This document shows, piece by piece, positions 7,452-9,875 of a stretch of 9,875 nt of DNA. Origin of the DNA: Methyloceanibacter sp. (GTDB lineage Bacteria; Pseudomonadota; Alphaproteobacteria; Rhizobiales; Methyloligellaceae); NCBI GenBank assembly GCA_022865725.1, contig JALHTP010000010.1:1-9875 (forward strand), written 5' to 3'. The position numbers and the translations under genes were made by a program. The stretch's first letter is position 1. Every line of letters begins with the position of its first letter. The notes under the pieces are model-generated. The model was not told the DNA's origin. It made no database searches and saw only the letters and a program-made list of their open reading frames with translations.

Positions 7452-7970
7452 ATGCTCACGCTCTCTCTTCTCCGCCACGCCAAATCGAGCTGGAGCAATC
7501 CCACGCTGCCCGACCGCGACCGGCCGCTCGCCACGCGCGGCGTGACCGACGCGCCTCTCATGGGAAAGACCATGGCCGAGCACGGCATCGATCCCGATCT
7601 CGTGCTGTGCTCCTCGGCGCGGCGCACGCGCGATACGCTGGCGCTCGTCCTGCCCGAGCTCCGTGTCGAGCCGAAGGTCGTCTATGAGGATGCCCTCTAT
7701 CATGCCAGCACCGAGACGATGCTCGAGATGCTCCATGCCATTCACCCGGGCGCGAACCGCATCATGCTGGTCGGGCACAATCCCGAGATCCAGTCCTTCG
7801 CGCTCGATCTCGTGGGTGCGGGGCCGAAGCATTTCCGGGATCGCCTCAGGACCAAATATCCGACGGCCGGCCTGGCGGTGATCAATTTCGCGGCCGGGTT
7901 GTGGAAGAGCGTCGCGGTCAATAGCGGGACGCTGAACCTGTTTGTCGGGCCCAAGGATTTGCGGACCTAA
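7452..7970 (+). CDS. SixA-like histidine phosphatase family protein
   Basis: This 172-residue protein belongs to the histidine phosphatase (phosphoglycerate mutase-like) superfamily, in the short SixA branch. The N-terminal LLRHAKSSW holds Arg8 and the phospho-accepting His9, CSSARRTRDT (53-62) supplies the catalytic Arg58, and MLVGHNPEI (105-113) supplies the second His109. E. coli SixA removes phosphate from phosphohistidine proteins (the ArcB HPt domain and the PTS protein NPr); the substrate here cannot be read from the sequence. No signal peptide or membrane segment is seen, so it should be cytoplasmic. It starts 16 bases after trpE and ends 50 bases before trpG, so it lies inside the trp gene run, although it has no known part in tryptophan synthesis. 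Its ribosome site is weak. Confidence 0.9.
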   Translation: MLTLSLLRHAKSSWSNPTLPDRDRPLATRGVTDAPLMGKTMAEHGIDPDLVLCSSARRTRDTLALVLPELRVEPKVVYEDALYHASTETMLEMLHAIHPGANRIMLVGHNPEIQSFALDLVGAGPKHFRDRLRTKYPTAGLAVINFAAGLWKSVAVNSGTLNLFVGPKDLRT

Positions 7971-7983
7971 GGCCCTCAAAACC

Positions 7984-8013
7984 TTGACGGGGCGTGCGCC
8001 TCAAGCGTAACAC
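7984..8013 (+). promoter_or_regulatory. Possible internal promoter just before trpG
   Basis: TTGACG (7984-7989) matches the -35 consensus at five of six positions. Eighteen bases further on, TAACAC (8008-8013) is a weak -10. Transcription would start at about 8020, at or next to the trpG ATG at 8021, which has no Shine-Dalgarno. The -10 is poor, so this remains tentative. Confidence 0.3.
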
Positions 8014-8020
8014 CACCTTT

Positions 8021-8641
8021 ATGCTGACGCTTATCGATAACTACGACAGCTTCACCTACAACCTCGTTCATTTCCTCGGGGAATTGGGCGCGAGCACGCG
8101 CGTCTACCGCAATGACAAGATCAGCGTGGACGAGGTCCTGGCCGAGGCGCCGGAGGCCATCGTGCTGTCGCCGGGTCCTTGCGATCCTGACCGGGCCGGC
8201 ATTTGCCTCGAGCTGATCGCCCGCGCCGGGCCGGTGGTGCCGATCCTCGGCGTCTGCCTCGGCCATCAGGCCATCGGCCAAGTCTATGGCGGCCGCGTCG
8301 TCCGCGCGCCGAGCCTCATGCATGGCAAGCTGTCGAAGGTGCATCACACCGGCAAGGGCTTGTTTGCCGGCATCCCGCAAGACTTCTCCGCCACCCGCTA
8401 CCATTCGCTGGTGGTCGAGCGCGCGAGCCTGCCCGAGGCGCTGGAGATCACCGCCGAGACGGCCGACGGGGTGATCATGGGCCTGCAGCACAAGCGCTAT
8501 CCGGTGCATGGCGTGCAGTTCCATCCCGAAAGCATCGCCTCGGAGCACGGCCATCAGCTCCTCGCCAATTTCCTCGACCTTGCCCGCGTCGAGCGGCGCG
8601 CGCGCGGCACCGCGCACAGAGAAGCGGCCGGTGCCCTCTAG
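8021..8641 (+). CDS. trpG: Anthranilate synthase component II (glutamine amidotransferase)
   Basis: TrpG hydrolyses glutamine and passes ammonia to TrpE for anthranilate synthesis. The 206-residue protein is a class I glutamine amidotransferase: the start MLTLIDNYDSFTYNL is the family hallmark, SPGPCDP (50-56) forms the oxyanion region, Cys79 in GVCLGHQ is the nucleophile, and His168 and Glu170 in QFHPESI complete the triad. The ATG at 8021 was chosen because it gives the standard N-terminus; a GTG at 7994 would add nine residues unlike the family. A paralogous role as PabA (4-aminobenzoate synthesis) is possible, since such subunits can be shared, but the trp context favours TrpG. The last 11 bases overlap the proposed trpD start. 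The C-terminal residues after about 187 are a short Arg/Ala-rich tail. Confidence 0.96.
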   Translation: MLTLIDNYDSFTYNLVHFLGELGASTRVYRNDKISVDEVLAEAPEAIVLSPGPCDPDRAGICLELIARAGPVVPILGVCLGHQAIGQVYGGRVVRAPSLMHGKLSKVHHTGKGLFAGIPQDFSATRYHSLVVERASLPEALEITAETADGVIMGLQHKRYPVHGVQFHPESIASEHGHQLLANFLDLARVERRARGTAHREAAGAL

Positions 8642-9686
8642 CCCGGCGCTCGCGGGATCTGCGGCGCCAGCCGATCTCCGCCCTGCCCTGCGCAAACTGG
8701 CAGCCGGCAACACCCTCACCGAGACCGAAGCGGCCGAGACCTTCGAGGCGATCATGTCCGGCGCCGCCACCGAGGCGCAGATCGGCGCGCTGTTGATGGG
8801 CCTGCGTGCCCGCGGCGAGACGATAGAGGAAATCACAGGCGCCGCACGCGCCCTGCGAGCGCGAGCCGTTAAGGTGCGCGCGCCGGAAGGGGCCATCGAT
8901 ACTTGCGGCACGGGCGGCGACGCCAAGGGCACGCACAATATCTCGACCTGCGCCGCGTTCGTGGTCGCCGGCGCGGGCGTTCCGGTGGCCAAGCACGGCA
9001 ACCGGTCGATCTCCTCGCGCTCCGGCTCGGCGGACGTGCTCGCCGCGCTCGGGGTCGATATCGAGTGCGCGCCGGAGGCGATCGCGCGCGCGATCGAGCA
9101 ATGCGGGCTCGGCTTCATGTTCGCCCCGGCGCACCATGCCGGCATGCGCCATGTCGCCAAGGTGCGGAGCGAGCTCGGCACGCGCACCATCTTCAATCTG
9201 CTCGGGCCGCTGGCCAATCCTGCGGGGGCGAAATATCAGGTCGTGGGCGTGTTCGGCGAAGAGTGGGTCGAGCCCATCGCGCATGTGCTCGGGCGGCTCG
9301 GAGCCGAGCGGGCCTGGGTCGTCCATGGTGCCGACGGACTTGACGAGCTGACCACCACCGGCATCAGCCATGTGGCGGCGCTGGACGGCGGCAAAATCTC
9401 GACCTTCAAAATCTCGCCGAAGAATGCCGGGCTTCCTGAAGCCAGACCCGAGGATTTGACCGGCGGCGATGCGGCGGAGAACGCCGCCCATATCCGTGCG
9501 GTGCTCGGCGGGCAGCAAGGCGCGTTCCGCAATATCGTGCTTCTGAATGCTGCGGCGGCGCTGCTCGTCGCCGGCAAGGCGAAGACGCTGCGCGAGGGCG
9601 TGACGCTTGCCGCGCAGTCGATCGACAGCGGCAAAGCCAGGGGCGTGCTCGAAGCCCTCGTTAAGCTCAGCCATGATAAGGTCTGA
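8631..9686 (+). CDS. trpD: Anthranilate phosphoribosyltransferase
   Basis: TrpD joins anthranilate to phosphoribosyl pyrophosphate (PRPP), giving phosphoribosylanthranilate, the second step of the pathway. With a GTG start at 8631 the protein has 351 residues, close to the usual 340. The start is preceded by AGAGAAG at 8618-8624 and overlaps trpG by 11 bases. The reading frame stays open further upstream, but those residues lie within trpG and do not resemble the family. Visible motifs are the N-terminal helical domain (about 15-80), the PRPP-binding DTCGTGGD (90-97), NISTCAA (103-109), KHGNRSISSRSGSAD (121-135), the anthranilate-site region around HHAGMRHV (168-175), and DELTTTG (238-244), which carries the metal-binding Asp/Glu pair. 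It overlaps or abuts trpC, so coupled translation is likely. Confidence 0.96.
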   Translation: MPSSPALAGSAAPADLRPALRKLAAGNTLTETEAAETFEAIMSGAATEAQIGALLMGLRARGETIEEITGAARALRARAVKVRAPEGAIDTCGTGGDAKGTHNISTCAAFVVAGAGVPVAKHGNRSISSRSGSADVLAALGVDIECAPEAIARAIEQCGLGFMFAPAHHAGMRHVAKVRSELGTRTIFNLLGPLANPAGAKYQVVGVFGEEWVEPIAHVLGRLGAERAWVVHGADGLDELTTTGISHVAALDGGKISTFKISPKNAGLPEARPEDLTGGDAAENAAHIRAVLGGQQGAFRNIVLLNAAAALLVAGKAKTLREGVTLAAQSIDSGKARGVLEALVKLSHDKV

Positions 9687-9690
9687 CGCC

Positions 9691-9875
9691 GTGGCCCAGG
9701 TCCTCGACGATATCCTCGTCTATAAGCGCAAAGAGGTGGAAGCCGCCAAGGCGGCGGTGAGCGAAGCCGGCCTGCGCGCCCGGGCCGAGGCTCAATCGCC
9801 AGTGCGGCCCTTCGCCGAAGCTTTGCAGTCGCGCCTCGCCAAGGGCGAATTCGCTCTCATCGCCGAGATCAAGAA
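9691..9875 (+). CDS. trpC: Indole-3-glycerol phosphate synthase (C-terminus cut by window edge)
   Basis: TrpC closes the ring to make indole-3-glycerol phosphate, the step after isomerisation by TrpF. Only about 61 residues are visible. AQVLDDILVYKRKEVEAAK matches the typical family opening (a helix with ILxYKRxEV), and FALIAEIKK begins the first barrel strand with its substrate-binding lysine. The start is uncertain. GTG at 9691 has AAGGT eight bases upstream and gives the family-like N-terminus, so it was chosen. ATG at 9673 would overlap trpD by 14 bases and add six residues, but lacks a good ribosome site. The gene continues past the right edge. Confidence 0.92.
   Translation, partial: MAQVLDDILVYKRKEVEAAKAAVSEAGLRARAEAQSPVRPFAEALQSRLAKGEFALIAEIK

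Noticed and set aside
6461..7627. A 388-codon minus-strand open frame opposite trpE and the phosphatase gene
   Set aside because: It spans two well-supported genes on the other strand and shows no family features.
8508..8630. N-terminal extension of trpD into trpG by 41 codons
   Set aside because: The added residues are Ser/Pro/Ala-rich, lie in the out-of-frame part of trpG and do not match the TrpD family; GTG 8631 gives a normal length.
7976..9674. Two long, overlapping minus-strand open frames opposite trpG and trpD
   Set aside because: Both are antisense to clear trp genes and overlap each other in different frames; neither resembles a known protein.

Overview
The window is a GC-rich stretch of bacterial chromosome made almost entirely of housekeeping genes. 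Gene content and order (tpiA, a small secreted protein, secG and pyrG facing away from a ppiD-trp cluster; trpE, trpG and trpD as separate genes, followed by trpC) point to an alphaproteobacterium, most likely in the Hyphomicrobiales (Rhizobiales). That placement rests on remembered gene order and protein style, not on a database search. I saw no mobile element, phage gene, CRISPR array, tRNA or rRNA, and the base composition looks even throughout.

Left half (1-3772, all on the minus strand, read right to left): tpiA (triosephosphate isomerase, TTG start), a small exported protein of unknown function, secG (SecYEG translocon subunit, overlapping the preceding gene by ATGA), pyrG (CTP synthase), and the start of a GFA/CENP-V-type zinc protein cut by the left edge. 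The 95-base gap before pyrG and the 104-base gap before the small exported protein hold short repeats and hairpins. Two of the hairpins bury the ribosome binding sites of secG and pyrG.

Centre (3773-3974): a 202-base divergent intergenic region. It holds a good sigma70-like promoter for the rightward operon (TTGCCG, 17 bases, TATGAT), a perfect 6-bp palindrome in the presumed leader, and on the tpiA side a sequence block that recurs upstream of the small exported protein.

Right half (3975-9875, all on the plus strand): ppiD (membrane-anchored periplasmic folding factor, GTG start), trpE overlapping it by ATGA, a SixA-like histidine phosphatase, trpG, trpD overlapping trpG, and the first part of trpC, cut by the right edge. 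TrpE and TrpG together make anthranilate from chorismate, TrpD attaches phosphoribose, and TrpC makes indole-3-glycerol phosphate. The trpF, trpB and trpA genes are not in the window. The tight packing suggests one transcript, possibly with an extra internal start just before trpG.

I did not find a convincing undescribed system. The points most worth a second look are small: the two hairpins over ribosome binding sites, the duplicated block upstream of tpiA and the unknown secreted protein, the phosphatase lying inside the trp genes, and the unknown secreted protein itself.
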